Source of the DNA: Maratus speciosus
Taxonomy: Eukaryota > Arthropoda > Arachnida > Araneae > Salticidae
DNA length: 64,000 nucleotides
NCBI GenBank assembly: GCA_963932465.1
Contig: OZ010795.1
Coordinates: 475,406,806 to 475,470,805, forward strand
Reading direction: 5' to 3'
In this document: one piece after another, positions 36,378 to 48,446 of the stretch
Numbering within the stretch: position 1 is the first letter of the stretch
How the letters are laid out: each line of letters opens with the position of its first letter
Program-made: the position numbers and the translations under genes
Notes under the pieces: model-generated
Told to the model about the DNA's origin: nothing
The model's database searches: none
The model's input: the letters and a program-made list of their open reading frames with translations, nothing else

Positions 36378-37906
36378 ATATTTGTCTTATTTCCTTTGGT
36401 TTGTTTTATTTAGTAATGTAGTATTTTCATTATATTTATCAGCATATGCATTTCACTTAAAGTTTTCCAGCTCTAAAATAAAAAAAATATATCTTGTAAT
36501 TTTTTATGCATGTATACAACCTAGTACAATTCCTGTCAATGTATGTACTGATGACACTTCTTGTGAGTTTCAGAGTTAAAAACAGCAAACTGAATTTATT
36601 TTTCTGTATGTTATTAACTGTGTTAAAATATTGTAAAGGCTTGTCATTGTTAATGTATCTTACCATATGCAGTGGATTTGAGTCTCCTCCCCGGGATTAC
36701 ACTTATACTCTAAAGCGAAAGCTGGGTTCCCAGGGCGGTCATCCCTGTCATCCCTGTTATTGCACTTGAAAAATTTCAAGGTGGAGCAGAACTCGCAGCG
36801 TTCTAAAAATTTTGTACTTTAGTTTTGTATGTTTGTAGCTGACACTGGTTCAAAACAATAATTTATCGCAGATGTTAGAGCACTATACCATTAAGATGTT
36901 TGTTTTGAAATAATGGTATCAAGGTTGGAAAAATTGCTGCGATCAGTATTGACCTACTGATCGCAGTTATTTTTCTGAGTATTTTGACGATGACAATGAA
37001 GCTTGACATAATGTTCTAAAAATATTACCGGCTGCATCGTTCCATGATGAGGGAATACAAAAACTAAATATCACAAGTAACACAAATAATTGACTCATCG
37101 TTGTGATTTTGTGAAAAACTTTGGGAAATGGAGGAGTTAATATGCCAGCAATAAACCATCTGAGGCCCCTCTAATTTTGAGCGTTGTTCAACTAACCAGA
37201 AATAATTTCGTCACAAGGAATTATTCGGATGTCAGAGTAGTTAATTTTCGGGACACTGTTGGTAACCATCGACTCCATACAATATGCATAATGCATGCGT
37301 AAATGCTGCCACAATGTTCTCGTCGTCCTTTATTTATTACACTATCCTTTTATTTCTTGAAAATGGAAGATTCATTCCAGTAGATTTTGTTTGTGTCCAT
37401 TAGAAATAGAGTTTCTTGTTCCACTAAATTCAGTTTATTTTTTCACTGTCAACTAAAATATACTTTCTGGATGCCTTATCTTTTTATATGCGTTCGCATT
37501 AAAAATTTCTGTCTAAAATTCTTTGTAGTAGTGTATAGATTGAATTTTCTATTTAGAGTATTATAACTTTGAACTACTGTTGGCGGTCTAACAGACAGTT
37601 ACTTCTTTGAAATTCCAAATTTTACAATTTAATATGTAATTTTCAGTTTTACTATAGATACAAGTGAAATTTTGTTTCGTTTGGAAATCTAGTATACTAT
37701 TGCTCGAGACTTCTGAATAGTTGAATTATAATTATAATTACCTGGTACATAAAGTTTAGTACAGAAACAATATCTCATAAGTTAATCGAGATTTTCATTC
37801 GTCTTTCGATCAAGTGGTCTCAGAGAACGCGCACAGTAACTATGCAAAAATTCTTGGCCCAGCAGTTAAATGTTAAATTGAATCCAGTTTCTTCAAATAT
37901 AAAATA
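36378..37906. other. Unassigned stretch, possibly including the LINE 3' UTR
   Basis: About 1.5 kb without a credible gene. Open frames near 36382-36769 have no recognisable signature. Confidence 0.45.
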
Positions 37907-40274
37907 CTAGCAAACCCCGCGGCTTTGCTCGCGTAATATTTGAAATATGCCAAGTGATATTTATATGTCTAATTTTTATTAAAAGATACTAACTAAATTT
38001 TTATTTTATTAAAAGGTACTTATTACTTTTAGGAATACTTCAAAAATTACTATTTAAAACAAATTTTGATTAAACATCATTATTACGCTGCATTAGGCAG
38101 AAATGAGAGTTAAATTAATAAAACAAAATAAAACAAAATAAATGATAATTTAAAAAATATTTTGAAACTTTTATGCTCAATTAATACGCTCATTTCAGTA
38201 TTCATTTGAAGTTTTGAGTTTTTTAGAAACCATCTTCTTATATCTTAAAATTAACTATCATGTCAAATTCCAAGTCCTACCACCTCTCTCAACATAAAGA
38301 GCTATGTTGAAATAGGAACTGTCACCATTAATTTGCCAACATTAATTTTGAAATCGGTTTGTTATTTACTAATATTCCACAGAAACGTAATTTAAAAAGC
38401 TTTTAAAGGCCTTTTTTAGAACGTTCGTTGTTCCTGTGAACCCCACGTGATAGAATCATCAGCATAAAATATAACCTGTGTAGGATCAGAGACTGTTACC
38501 ATTGATTCGCAACTATTACTTTTATAATCGGTTTATATTCCCTGAAATTGCATAGAAATCGTAATTTAAGACTTTTTTAGAATGCTTTTCGCACCTCCCC
38601 TTCGCTCCACCCCTTTTTAAGTCGAATTTATTTTCGACAGTCCTTCGAAGGCATTTATATTTTACAAGTAACTACCATGCCATATTTAACGTTTCTAACC
38701 TTTTCAGTATCACAGAAATCGCAATTTAGAAAGTTTTTAGCTCCTGCAACCCTCTGGTGTTAGTGGCACAGACATAAAATATAGCTTATGTTTGAGCAGG
38801 TTTATCGCCAACAATTTCTCATCATTATTTTTTTAATCGGTTTGGTATTTGATAAAATTGCATAAAAATTGTAATTTATAAAGCTTTTCACTCACTTCAT
38901 CTTTTTAAATTTGGAATTTTCTTTCGACTGTTCTTAGAAAGCAGTTGCATCTTGTACGTAAATACCATGCCATAATTCAAAGTGTTAGACCCCTCAGTTG
39001 TGCAAAAAACGCAAATTGGAACATGTTTTGCTTTTGCAAACCTCAGATGGTAGTGACCATAACATAAAATATAATCTATGTTATAGCAGGGACTGTCACC
39101 ATTGATTTGCAACCATTACTTTTGAAATAGCTTTGGTATTTCCTGAGACTGAGTAGAAATTGCAATTTAGAACGTTTTTAGAACGCTTTTCGCGCATTTT
39201 CACACCTTTTTAAATTTCCAATTTTTTCGAAACTGTTCTTAAAGATTATTTATATCTAATAAATATGTACCTTGCTTAATTTTAAGTTGCTAACCCCTAC
39301 CGATCACAAAAATCGAAATTTAGAACGCTTTTTTGCTCCTGCAACGTCTAGGTGATAGTGATACCGACATAAAATAGCGTCTATGTTAGAGCAGAGGCTG
39401 TCAGCATCAATTTCCTATCATTACTTTTGAAATCAGTTTGATTCTTCCTGAGATATTGCTGACAAAGCGGCATTTAGAACGTTTTTAGAACGCTTTTCGC
39501 ACATTTTGCTCCTGAATCTCCTTTGGGGTAGTGGAAACAGATATAAAATATAGCCTATCTTGGAGCAAGATCTGTCACCATCATTTTTGAAATCGGTTCA
39601 GTACTTCCTGAGATTGCATAGAAATCGCAATTTAGAACGTTTTTTATAACGCTTTTGCGCATTTTGATCCTCTTTTAAATTTCGATTTTTTTTTTAGGAA
39701 ATGTCCTTAGAGATCATTGATATCTTATAAATAACTATCATTCCAAATTTCACGATTCTAGGCCCTTCCGTAACGCAAAAACCGCAATTTAGAACGTTTT
39801 TCTCCTGCACCCCCTTTGGGGTAGTAGCACAGACATGAAACATAGCCTATCTCAGAGCAAAGGTTGTCACCATCATTTTGACACCATTATTTTTTAAATC
39901 GGTTTGGTATTTCCTGAGATTGGTTGGAAACCAACATGTAGAACGTTTTTTAGAACGCTTTTCGCTCATTTTCAACCCTTTTAAATTTCGAATTGTTTAA
40001 GAACTGTTCTTAGACATCATTTATATCTTATAAGTAACTAATATTCCAAATTTAATATTTCTAGGCCCTTCAGTAACGCAAAAATCGCGTTTTTAGAACG
40101 TGTTTTGCTCCTGCACCCCTTTGGTGTAGTGGCACCGACATAAAATATAGCCTATATTTTAAGTTGGAATAACACCATCATTTTGATACCATTACTTTCG
40201 AAATCGGTTCGGTAGCTCCAGAGGTTACCGCTAACAAACAAACAATTTTTACTTCTTTATAATATTAGTATAGA
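37907..40274 (-). mobile_element. Helitron-like element HelD, tandem-module type (shortest)
   Basis: The best-preserved termini of the family. On the minus strand it begins TCTATACTAATATTATAAAG after an A, and ends with the AGCAAA...TTTGCT hairpin and CTAG before T. About eight modules are marked by 'cataaaatat'-type text at 38283, 38464, 38772, 39064, 39369, 39544, 39835 and 40139. The spacing is mostly near 300 bp with two intervals near 180. No protein is encoded. Confidence 0.82.
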
Positions 40275-40559
40275 TGTAATCCGATATATAAGGATTTGTA
40301 AGTATATGCAATTTCATATCTTATACAAAGTGAAATTTCTCCCTTGAAATAACATTAGTAATAGTAAACTTATCAGTGATTTTCCTTTCATAAAAAGCAA
40401 ATATTTCTGAAAAAAGTTTTTTTAGGTAGATTTCGTAAGAAATACTAACTATTGCAATCTCCCCTATGTTGGAATTTCTGAAAAAGTTTTGCAGATCTAC
40501 GCCGATCATGACCCCTAGAATCCAAAACCCCCCTCAGTTCAAAACTTTACCTCTCTATC

Positions 40560-41767
40560 TATCTATATCCCTTTTTTATGGACAGGATAACTTATATATT
40601 TCTGCCAAATCTCTTCCAAACTAATACATAAAATCAAGGGGTAGAAAATCTCGGTTAAGTTCGTTATTGGACGAAATCGCCCCAAGGGGTAGGAAATAAA
40701 TACGGAGGGGTTTTGTGAAAACTGAAAAAAAAAACCCCATACCTTCTTAATTATAACATATATCAAATCAATTTAAAGTTATTATTACTTATAGGAAAAT
40801 GACCGAAAATTTAGGTATCACAGACTTTTGATAAAATTAAAAATGGGCTCAAGGGGAGAAAAAAAATAGGGTTTTAGGCATAAAAAAATTCATAACTTCG
40901 TCATTTCTTAAGATACCAGATTCACTTAAATTTGTTATAAATCTGCTTAATATTATCCACAACTTTTATATTGACATGTTTTTGATAGGACCAACTCTTA
41001 CAGTAAAAACAAATTTTAAATAAATAGGGGTTGACGAAAAAATTATCGTGTTAAGACTCATTTTTTTGATAGAGGCAGAATATACTTAAAAAAATTGCTG
41101 TTAAAGTGGGCATTTTGAACAGAATTTCCCGAAGCGGATTGTGTTGGAAAAATCATTGCATTAAGGATGCACTCAAATCCAAACTGTTTATTTTCTGACT
41201 CATTTTTAAATTCATTTTTGCTCTCAAACGCATCCAATTGGCAGTTTCTCTTATTCAGAAACTACATAATGTGCTGTATTGGTCGATTTTTTGATAAAGG
41301 CTGAATATATTTTAAAAAACGCTGTCAAATTGGGCATATTGAACCGAATTTCCCGAAGCGATAGTGGTGTAAACGAAAAAAATGGTCGTACTTAGAAAAT
41401 AATTGCTTGTAAATCAAGTTATAATTAATGAATGAAAAATAAAAACCCAAGTCCCTTATAAATCTCTTCAAAAAATCACGGCAGCAAGTTTCATGTTTTT
41501 ACTTTTAAAAATGAGTCTGAATTTGTGTCAGAAAATTTCGAGGTGCTGAGCGTGAAAAAATATTTTTTTGAATACCGCCTTAATATGATTCTGATAAAAC
41601 CAGCTCTTACAGAAAAATGAAATTAAAAATTCGTCAAAAGCGGTCAGATAAAATTGTTGAACTTGGTTTTTATCTCTAATCTTGATTTAGTTTTTGTTGG
41701 TGAAATTCGTACGTAACTTCGAAATCTACCTCCACCTGTAGGCCGAGTCGGCAGGGATTTTTTCAAT
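40560..41767. repeat. Dispersed repeat R1, copy 2
   Basis: Direct-orientation match to 50-1487 without the 402-bp insertion. It contains degenerate internal repeats, with 'gaatttcccgaagcg' appearing twice (near 41121 and 41347). No coding frame. Confidence 0.75.
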
Positions 41768-42510
41768 TATACGTTACAAGAGCGATTCTCTGCAGTTCTT
41801 TCTTTCTCTCTCTGTAAAAAAAGTCGGAAAATTGAACAGCATTTTACGATTCTCATTTCTTTTCGTAGTCTAAATGAAAAATTATAACTTGATATAATTA
41901 ATATTTAATTGGATGATCATGACTCCAAATGAGGTTTAAATCTTGAATTTATTAAAGCAAGAGTAGTAATAGAATAACTAATTCAAGAGCCTTTTACATA
42001 AAACTTAGTAGTAGTTTGAGAGTTTAATAAACTATGCAGTTTACCATAGTTCTTAATTAAAGTGATGAAAGGACGTCAGTTGAAACATGTTTAATTTGAT
42101 CAATGCCAGGTATTTCAGAGTTGTATAAAACATAAATGACATTTTAGTAAAGACAATCGATCAAGATCTACAGTCTTTGTGTATCTTATTTAGGTAATAC
42201 ATTAACCTTTAAAAAAAAAATTCAAATAAATATTTTTTATTAAATTATATTATATTTAATTTGATTTATTTATTATTGATTTATTATTCATCAATTTATT
42301 TATTATTGATTTATAAAATATTTAATTTAATTAATTAATATTTTCAGCCGAAGGTGTTTTCAGACAAAATCATTCAAATTCGCCGTGATAAAAAGGCCAG
42401 TGACTTCACACCGTTAAAACTTGCTACAGCTGAAATGAGCCTGGGTGGAATTTACGTGTGCAGAAATACAATGTGTGTAGTGCCCATATTGCGTATATAA
42501 GAGTTTCTGA
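41768..42510. other. Unassigned AT-rich stretch left of the LTR element
   Basis: Very AT-rich around 42210-42340, with repeated 'ttattgattta'. No gene recognised. Confidence 0.45.
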
Positions 42511-42514
42511 GGGG
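42511..42514. other. Target-site duplication GGGG, left
   Basis: GGGG immediately outside the left LTR matches GGGG at 49924-49927 outside the right LTR. A 4-bp duplication is typical of Ty3/gypsy integration. Confidence 0.75.
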
Positions 42515-43006
42515 TGTAACGCCAATAAAAATCTAACTTAAGGAATTAATCTTAACTAAAATAAAAAGAACTTTGAGTTCATTTTCTACAGTTTTTTTAT
42601 TCACGACACACGAACGCACACACAGCAAGCACACATACATTTCTTGACACAGAAAAATTAATCTTTTTAGGAGCCGATCGCTCCTCCAGCAGACCGATAA
42701 TGACCGCCTTCGGTCGCGTCAATAAGCATCTCCTCATCTTCGGGCCCTTCGAGACTTCCGTCTATTTTTTGGCAACCCACGTGGTATCTTGATTCATCTT
42801 ATTAAAAAAAAGTTTCAATTCTTACAAGTGCTACTCAGCACTTTTCAACTGTTTATATCATTAAATTCAGTTTACAAGTTAAATCTGGATTTTGTGAAGC
42901 ACTGACATGTTAAGTTATAGTTTAGGCATCTGGAGATCCCAATTAAAAATGTTTATTACTTTACGTGGTCATCTGGTTTCTGCCTGAGCCTAGATGACAC
43001 GTCACA
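42515..43006 (-). repeat. 3' LTR
   Basis: TGTAACGCC... to ...GTCACA in plus orientation, so it has TG and CA ends on either strand. It matches 49433-49923 with scattered substitutions and a small length change near 42590. Just inside it, in coding orientation, is the purine-rich GGGGCATGGAGGGC, a plausible polypurine tract. Confidence 0.95.
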
Positions 43007-43565
43007 GCCCTCCATGCCCCATATAAATTTTTCCTTATGGGAAAAATTTTCACACTAGGGTGCACAATCACAATGTAATTCGGAGTTAGTGCTATTACTA
43101 ACAATGCTATCTACTCCAAAATTAATAAAATTTAAAATTTCAAAATAAAAACATTTATGAGAAAGTACTCCGTTACCGTTGAAGGGATTCAGCATAACAC
43201 ACAATAAACACAATAACATAATAAACACGATGCAATTTCACACGGTTATATAATATTACTAAGATTAATAATAAGCACTCCAACAATTTTATAACAACCC
43301 AGTAACTTCATTAAGAATTTCCCTTTAACATCATCAGAATAGATAAAAAATTTTTAACATCACAGGTACTTCCAATAAGAGTTCGCTCTCTCACGTTCAC
43401 ATGTATAAACACCAATAACTTTATATATGGATAATTTCTTAAGAAAGAATTCTAATACACTAATAAACAAACACTTTTAAACTTTTGATATACGATAAGT
43501 TACTTAAAGAATTTTAACACAAAAATAAAACAAACACTCTTAAACATTTTTTTCCAACAATATTT

Positions 43566-44075
43566 CTAGTCTTCAAACGCTACTCTACTTAGACTATCAG
43601 TATTTTGGTGTTTTTTACCTGCTCTATGTTCGATTGTAAAATCGTACGGTTGTAACGCGAGGCTCCAACGCATAAGCCTTGGGTTGGAACTCGCATGGTT
43701 TGTAAGAAGCGCAAAGGATTATGGTCCGTTATAATCCTAAATTTTCTTCGATCTAGATAATAATGTAATCTTTTTATGGCGAAAACAGACTGGCGCATTC
43801 CCGCTCGGTTGTGCTATAACGTTGTTCTACTGGAGAGAATTTCCGACTCAAATACAAGACCGGGTGTTCCTCTCCTTTCTCGTTTACCTACCCAACACAG
43901 CCCCGGTACCGCGTAATGATGCATCGACCTGAATAAGGATTTCACGATTAAAATTCGGCGCATGCAAGACCGGCCGTTCGGTTAGTTTCTCTTTCAGGGA
44001 CCGAAAAGCGCTTTTACACGCGGGAGTCCACTCGACCTTTCCTCGAGGGGTTTTCCCTTTTAGCGCATCAGTCAA
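43566..44075 (-). pseudogene. RNase H domain of pol
   Basis: The N-terminal part at 44075-43884 has LIQVDASLRGTGAVL, with an Asp of the RNase H active site. The C-terminal part at 43798-43566 has FRIITDHNPLRFLQT with the next conserved Asp. It ends in a shifted frame with the TDSLSR motif that closes RNase H in this family, stopping at 43566. At least two frame changes break it. It is the last pol domain before the 3' LTR, which shows that integrase does not follow RNase H here. Confidence 0.85.
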
Positions 44076-44280
44076 GGGGGCTGCAATTATGGAAAAATTC
44101 TAATGTATCGTTGGTAGTACCCTGCCAGCCGGAGAAATGCAAGAATCTGCGTTTTTGTTACGGGAGTAGGGAATTTTTTTACGCATTCGATCTTGACCTC
44201 TGCGGGCGGGCGGGAACCATTTCCTACAATATGGCCTAAATATTTGACGTTACTCTGGGCAAATTTATACTTAGAGTGTT

Positions 44281-44960
44281 TTATTTTAAGATTTGCCTTA
44301 TTCTATTCAGAACTAATGCGACATGTTTTAAATGGTCTTCCCATGTGTTCGAAAATACAGCGACATCATCTAAATAAGGAACTTCAAATTCCTCCATCTC
44401 TCTTAATAGCCCTGCCATCATTTTACTAAAGAAAAATGGCGCATTTTTTAATCCAAAAGCTATTTTCAAACACCTAAAGGTACCAAATGTCGTACAGAAT
44501 GCTGCATACCGTTGAGCTCTGGGGCTCAAGGGAATCTGCCAATAACCTTTCGCCAAATCTAAGACAGTTATGTATTTAGCAGATTGTTACTTTTTCAAAT
44601 CTTTCTTCGATATTGGGGATGGGAAATATTCTGTCCTAATTATCTCATTGAGACGCCTAAAATCCACGCATGGACGAGGATCCTTACCCAGAACCTCTAC
44701 TAAAATTAAAGGCGACGTGTAATCCGACTCGCCAACTTCAATAACCCCTAACTTTAACATCTTTTGAATCTCCATTTTACGATCTCAGTTTGTCTCTGCG
44801 ACATCCGATAAGATTTTGATCGTACTGGCTTATCGCTAATTAAAGTTATATCATGCTCCACCAAATCTGTTGTACCAGGGTCTTTTGAAAAGCACGCGGC
44901 ATATTTATTTAAAAGCTCTTTTAATTGGCTAATTTGTGCTTCGTTTAGATTTTTCTATAA
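44281..44960 (-). pseudogene. Reverse transcriptase domain of pol
   Basis: RT copies the genomic RNA into DNA. From the N-terminus there is a LVEHDI segment near 44860, then GVIEVGESDYTSPLILVEV and PCVDFRRLNEI (44775-44587), an in-frame stop at 44587, then AKGYWQIPLS, AFGLKNAP and the catalytic YLDDVAVFS (44556-44281). All are Ty3/gypsy RT motifs. After 44281 the thumb and connection regions have decayed. Upstream it follows the integrase C-terminus after about 70 bases of spacer, so the two were probably one polyprotein. Confidence 0.9.
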
Positions 44961-45032
44961 CTCACTAAGCCGAACTATTTCCTGAAAGTAAAAAATGGTA
45001 GGATTATTCTCGAAATACGGAACATCTAAATC

Positions 45033-46308
45033 CTAATCTTCTATTAAATTCGAATTGTCTTTGGAGCACAAGAAATTTACATGTTCGGGTCGCGTATAAT
45101 ATGCTTTCAGCATATTAACATGATAAATTTGGGTTTTATTCCTACTTCCTGGCAGCTCTACCACATAATTAGTCTCCGATATTTTATTCTTGATTTTTCC
45201 CGGCCCTACCCATTTCACGGACAATTTATTTGGTCTTGCAATGGCAAGAACAAACACTAAATCTTCCTCCTTGAATTCTCGTTTAACAGCGTTTTTGTCA
45301 TACCAAACCGTTCGTTTACCTTGCATTTCTTCAATGTGCGAAACAGCTACCTCGCGACATCGTTTCAAACGATTCATTAATTTAAACACATATTCGGTCA
45401 CTACAACATTTTCAGGTGGAGGGTCGGACCATCGTTCCATTATCAAGGTCTCGGGTGTTCGAAGATTTTTTCCGTACACCAACTCGGCTGGTGAGTAACC
45501 TGTACTTTCATGAACTACGTTTCGAAGAGCGAACAGAATCGCAGGCAAATGTTTATCCCAATCGACGCCTAATTCAATACACAAAGCCCTCAAAAGTCGT
45601 TTTAAAATCCTATTATATCATTCCACGAGATTACTCTGGGGATGATAAACAGAACTATGAGTGATCTTAATGTCAAATTTATTAAGAAATTCGGTCATTA
45701 AAGATAAGGTAAAGGACTTTCCCTGATCGCATTGGAAGTTGGCTGGGGAATCCAATGTGACTGAAAATATTCAGCAGCGTCTCAGTCACTCTAATGGAGG
45801 AGAGGTCCACAAGCGGAACCACCTCTGGGTATTTGGACGCCATACATACTGCAGCTAAAATATACCGGTGTCCATCCGTGGTCAGTAGTAAGGGTCCACA
45901 TGCGTCAATATTTATTTTACTGAAAACTTCCTGAATTATTGGGACAAGTTTTAACGGGGCTTTCTTTTTCTCGTTCGCTCGACCCGCTCTTTGACAAACA
46001 TCGCAACTGCGCACATATTCATTAATTTCTTTATAACAGTTAGGCCAATAAAAATAGCGAATTAATTTATCCTTTGACTTCGTCCCACCTAAATGCACTG
46101 ACGTGCCTTCATGACACAATGCTTTTATTTTCTGGCGTAACCCTTTTGGAATAACTAGTAATCTGTTAACGTTTCCAAAACGATCCTCGCGATTTCTAAC
46201 TAGTAACCCGTTAACAACCGAATAAGTTTTCGTCGTACCCTCAGTTTTTTCCGCCCCCACTCGGCTAAACAATTCCTTTAACTCTACACCTTCGTGCTGT
46301 GCTTTCAA
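45033..46308 (-). pseudogene. Integrase domain of pol, upstream of RT
   Basis: The N-terminal H2C2 zinc finger lies in the frame 46308-45682 at about residues 66-105 (H66, H72, C102, C105). The first catalytic Asp is in NIDACGPL (about residue 135). A frameshift near 45745 moves the second Asp (CDQGKSF, about 45738) to another frame. The Glu of NLVE (about 45630) is followed at once by a stop. The C-terminal part (45593-45033) has HLPAILFALRN, a GPY/F-like segment with KWVGPGKI, and QIYHVNMLK. This is a Ty3/gypsy integrase, not a Copia one. The boundary with the upstream frame at 46305 looks like a one-base loss in a T run. Confidence 0.9.
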
Positions 46309-46697
46309 AAACCTTCTTTATCTATATTTAACAAGTCCAACTCCGGGTCTTCAACTTCTAACGCCGGAATTTCAATAGGGTTCTCACCTTCCGTTGAATC
46401 CCGAAGTCCCGATTCTTCTTGATTCGCTACGTTCAATTGATTGGGTGTTTCCACAACTTGAGCTACCCGTTCGAGCTCCTTTTCCTCTTCCTTTAAGCGT
46501 CTAGTAGTCGCACGCGTCTGGACTGCATTTACCTGTCCAGTTGGCAAAAATTCATACCCCGTTCTCTCTCTTATCATCGCGGCACTTTTATTTCCTAAAT
46601 ATATCGGTTTTGGTTTAAATGATTTCCGCAAACAGTGGCTTTCGTACAAATTTTTCCGAAAACTCCCTCTATCTCGACCCGCTCTAACGGTAGACAA
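46305..46697 (-). pseudogene. Protease end and linker to integrase
   Basis: A frame of 130 codons overlapping the protease frame by about 100 bases in another phase. Its latter part is acidic and low in complexity (EEEKELERV, EIPALEVEDPELDLL). This fits the poorly conserved linker between protease and integrase. No catalytic motif is seen. Confidence 0.6.
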
Positions 46698-46993
46698 ACT
46701 AACTCCAAACTAAGTGGTTGTTGGACCCAGATTTTCTCTCCACAAAAATCCTGCGCATCTACAAATTTCCTACAAATTAAATCAAGCGTCGCTCCGGAAT
46801 CTCTTAAAATTCCTATTTTTCGGTTATTAACAACCCCAGGAAATGTATAAGAGTCCAATAAATCGTTCTTTCGTGCATCTTGCAAATTATTTACGAAGTC
46901 TGACGGAGGTTTCTTCTGGAACTTCGGGCACGATGAACGCAGGTGCGTTTCGGACCCGCAATTAAAACATTTCAAATTCGCCCTTTTTTTCAA
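46595..46993 (-). pseudogene. Nucleocapsid zinc knuckle and aspartic protease
   Basis: Starts near 46993 with no ATG, so it probably continues a gag-pol frame. Residues 9-22 form a CCHC knuckle, CFNCGSETHLRSSC, which binds RNA in gag. The retropepsin active site DSGAT is at residues 65-69, in GILRDSGATLDLI. The protease flap and the second conserved Ile/Gly motif fall where the frame breaks (about 46600-46700). Confidence 0.88.
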
Positions 46994-46998
46994 AGGCT

Positions 46999-47360
46999 TT
47001 ATCTCAGTTTACCGGTCAGCGCTCGGCATTTGCATTCAAAGGAGGGGGGAAACCGTGGTCTAATTCCTCGGGGCCTTTCTTGAAAAAACAGGCGCGTTTT
47101 TTCCACCCTAACATCTCTGGTATCCTTGGCCTTCTGAGTAGAGGCCCTTATACTCTCATATCCATCCAATAATTCCACTATCTCGGTTTCCGTCTTAAGC
47201 AGTGGCCATTTATCAATAAAATATTCACGCATTTCAAATTTTGCACGCCTTTTAATTTTGTCGGCGACCAAAAGGTCTTTAATTCGCCAAGGGAAGTTAT
47301 TGATAAGCCCGCTAACCATTCGTTTAAGTAATTTCGGATTTTGAAACCGAAATATTGCCT
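46999..47360 (-). pseudogene. Gag capsid C-terminal part
   Basis: Two overlapping frames cover it. FGFKIRNYLNEWLAGL opens it near 47350, and DLLVADKIKRR with FIDKWP follows in the frame starting at 47319. These are helical segments of the kind found after the SCAN-like core of Gmr1-like gag. It ends at a stop at 46999, just before the zinc knuckle frame. The upstream half of gag lies beyond a foreign insert. Confidence 0.72.
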
Positions 47361-47755
47361 ATGGACCTTATGCACGCGACCTGAGGTCGAGGCTAAAATT
47401 CGTCTGCTGGCGGTATTTACTGGCGGTGTTTAGCATAGTAGTCTATGGAGTATGACTTATTAATGCTTGTTTGTTAAAAATACCGCAAAAAATTCTTTGA
47501 TGCAGCAGCATATACTTAATATATTGTAATCTAAATTCAAAATGTTGCTCTGTATGCGAGAAAATTCCCTAAGTTTGCAAATTTTCAGTTAAAATGTATG
47601 CACTCAACCTGGGTCAAAGCTAAAGTTGTCTGCTAGCGGTGTTTGTGCCTGCGCATACTGGTATTCTTCCGGTGTAGTAACTAGAATAACAGATCATCAT
47701 ACTGCCAGTTCTGGCGTCTGACGTCACCTGAATAGAGTCCATTTAGTGATTGCGA
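47360..47755. mobile_element. Unidentified insert in gag (about 395 bp)
   Basis: Gag similarity stops near 47755 and resumes near 47360. The sequence between has two related blocks, 'gaggctaaaattcgtctgctggc' near 47390 and 'aaagctaaagttgtctgctagc' near 47620. I could not find a target duplication or a second copy. The boundaries are good to about 15 bases. Confidence 0.55.
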
Positions 47756-48446
47756 TTTTTGATGGCTCACAAATTTTTGTCCAAAACTCTCCGGGTTTAA
47801 TTAAAAAATTTTTAACACGATACTTTTAATGTTATCATAATCCTCTGAATGTGTCTCGGGTTGTCTAGCAATAATTGAAATGATATCGACTGGTTGGAGC
47901 CCAATTAAATTAGAGACCCAATTTTCTTTCGGTATTCTAACCCGTTGAGCTTGGCGTTCAAACAAAACCAAATACAGGCTAATGTCTGTTTTTTTCAGGA
48001 TTAAAATCCGGGATTAATTTTTTTAAATTCTGTTCCGAGGAACGCGAAGGTATATTTGCATTTTCTAGGGTCGGGGGAATTCCTTTCTCGATTCTTAGTT
48101 TTTCCAGTTCAAATTTATTTTTTAATCCCTGTTCTTCTAATTCTTTTTCTTGCTGCAATTTTTCTTTACGAATGGCCTGATCGCGATCCCATGTCTGTTG
48201 ACGCAACATGTCCTCATGTTCAATCGCCTGTAACCGGGCGCGCTCATTTTCTTGCCTTTCTAATTCTTCCTGAGCTGTCGCTAGTATAGTCTCATAAAGA
48301 GCCTGAACGTATTCTTCTTCATAATACTCAGATTCCAGCACTAAATGCTTTAATTGAATCCGGGTTTCGTTTCCCGTCCTGGTAAGTTCCAGTTCATCAA
48401 CTAATTTCTTCAAATTTTCTTTTTTTCCCTTACCCAGGAAAGCCAT
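47755..48446 (-). pseudogene. Gag N-terminal half with SCAN-related capsid segment
   Basis: It begins MAFLGKGKKENLKKL at 48446, a SAP-like helical start, and continues as a long charged coiled coil (ELERQENERARL to ELEKLRIEKGI, about residues 60-125). After a frame change near 47985, a second frame reads LFERQAQRVRIP, WVSNLIGLQP and IISIIARQPE, then a segment with PGEFW. This pattern matches the gag capsid region from which the vertebrate SCAN domain is thought to derive. The protein would package the RNA. A frameshift and the insert at 47360 make it non-functional. Confidence 0.78.

Noticed and set aside
45416..45664. Plus-strand frame opposite integrase
   Set aside because: It is a shadow of the minus-strand integrase and has no signature of its own.
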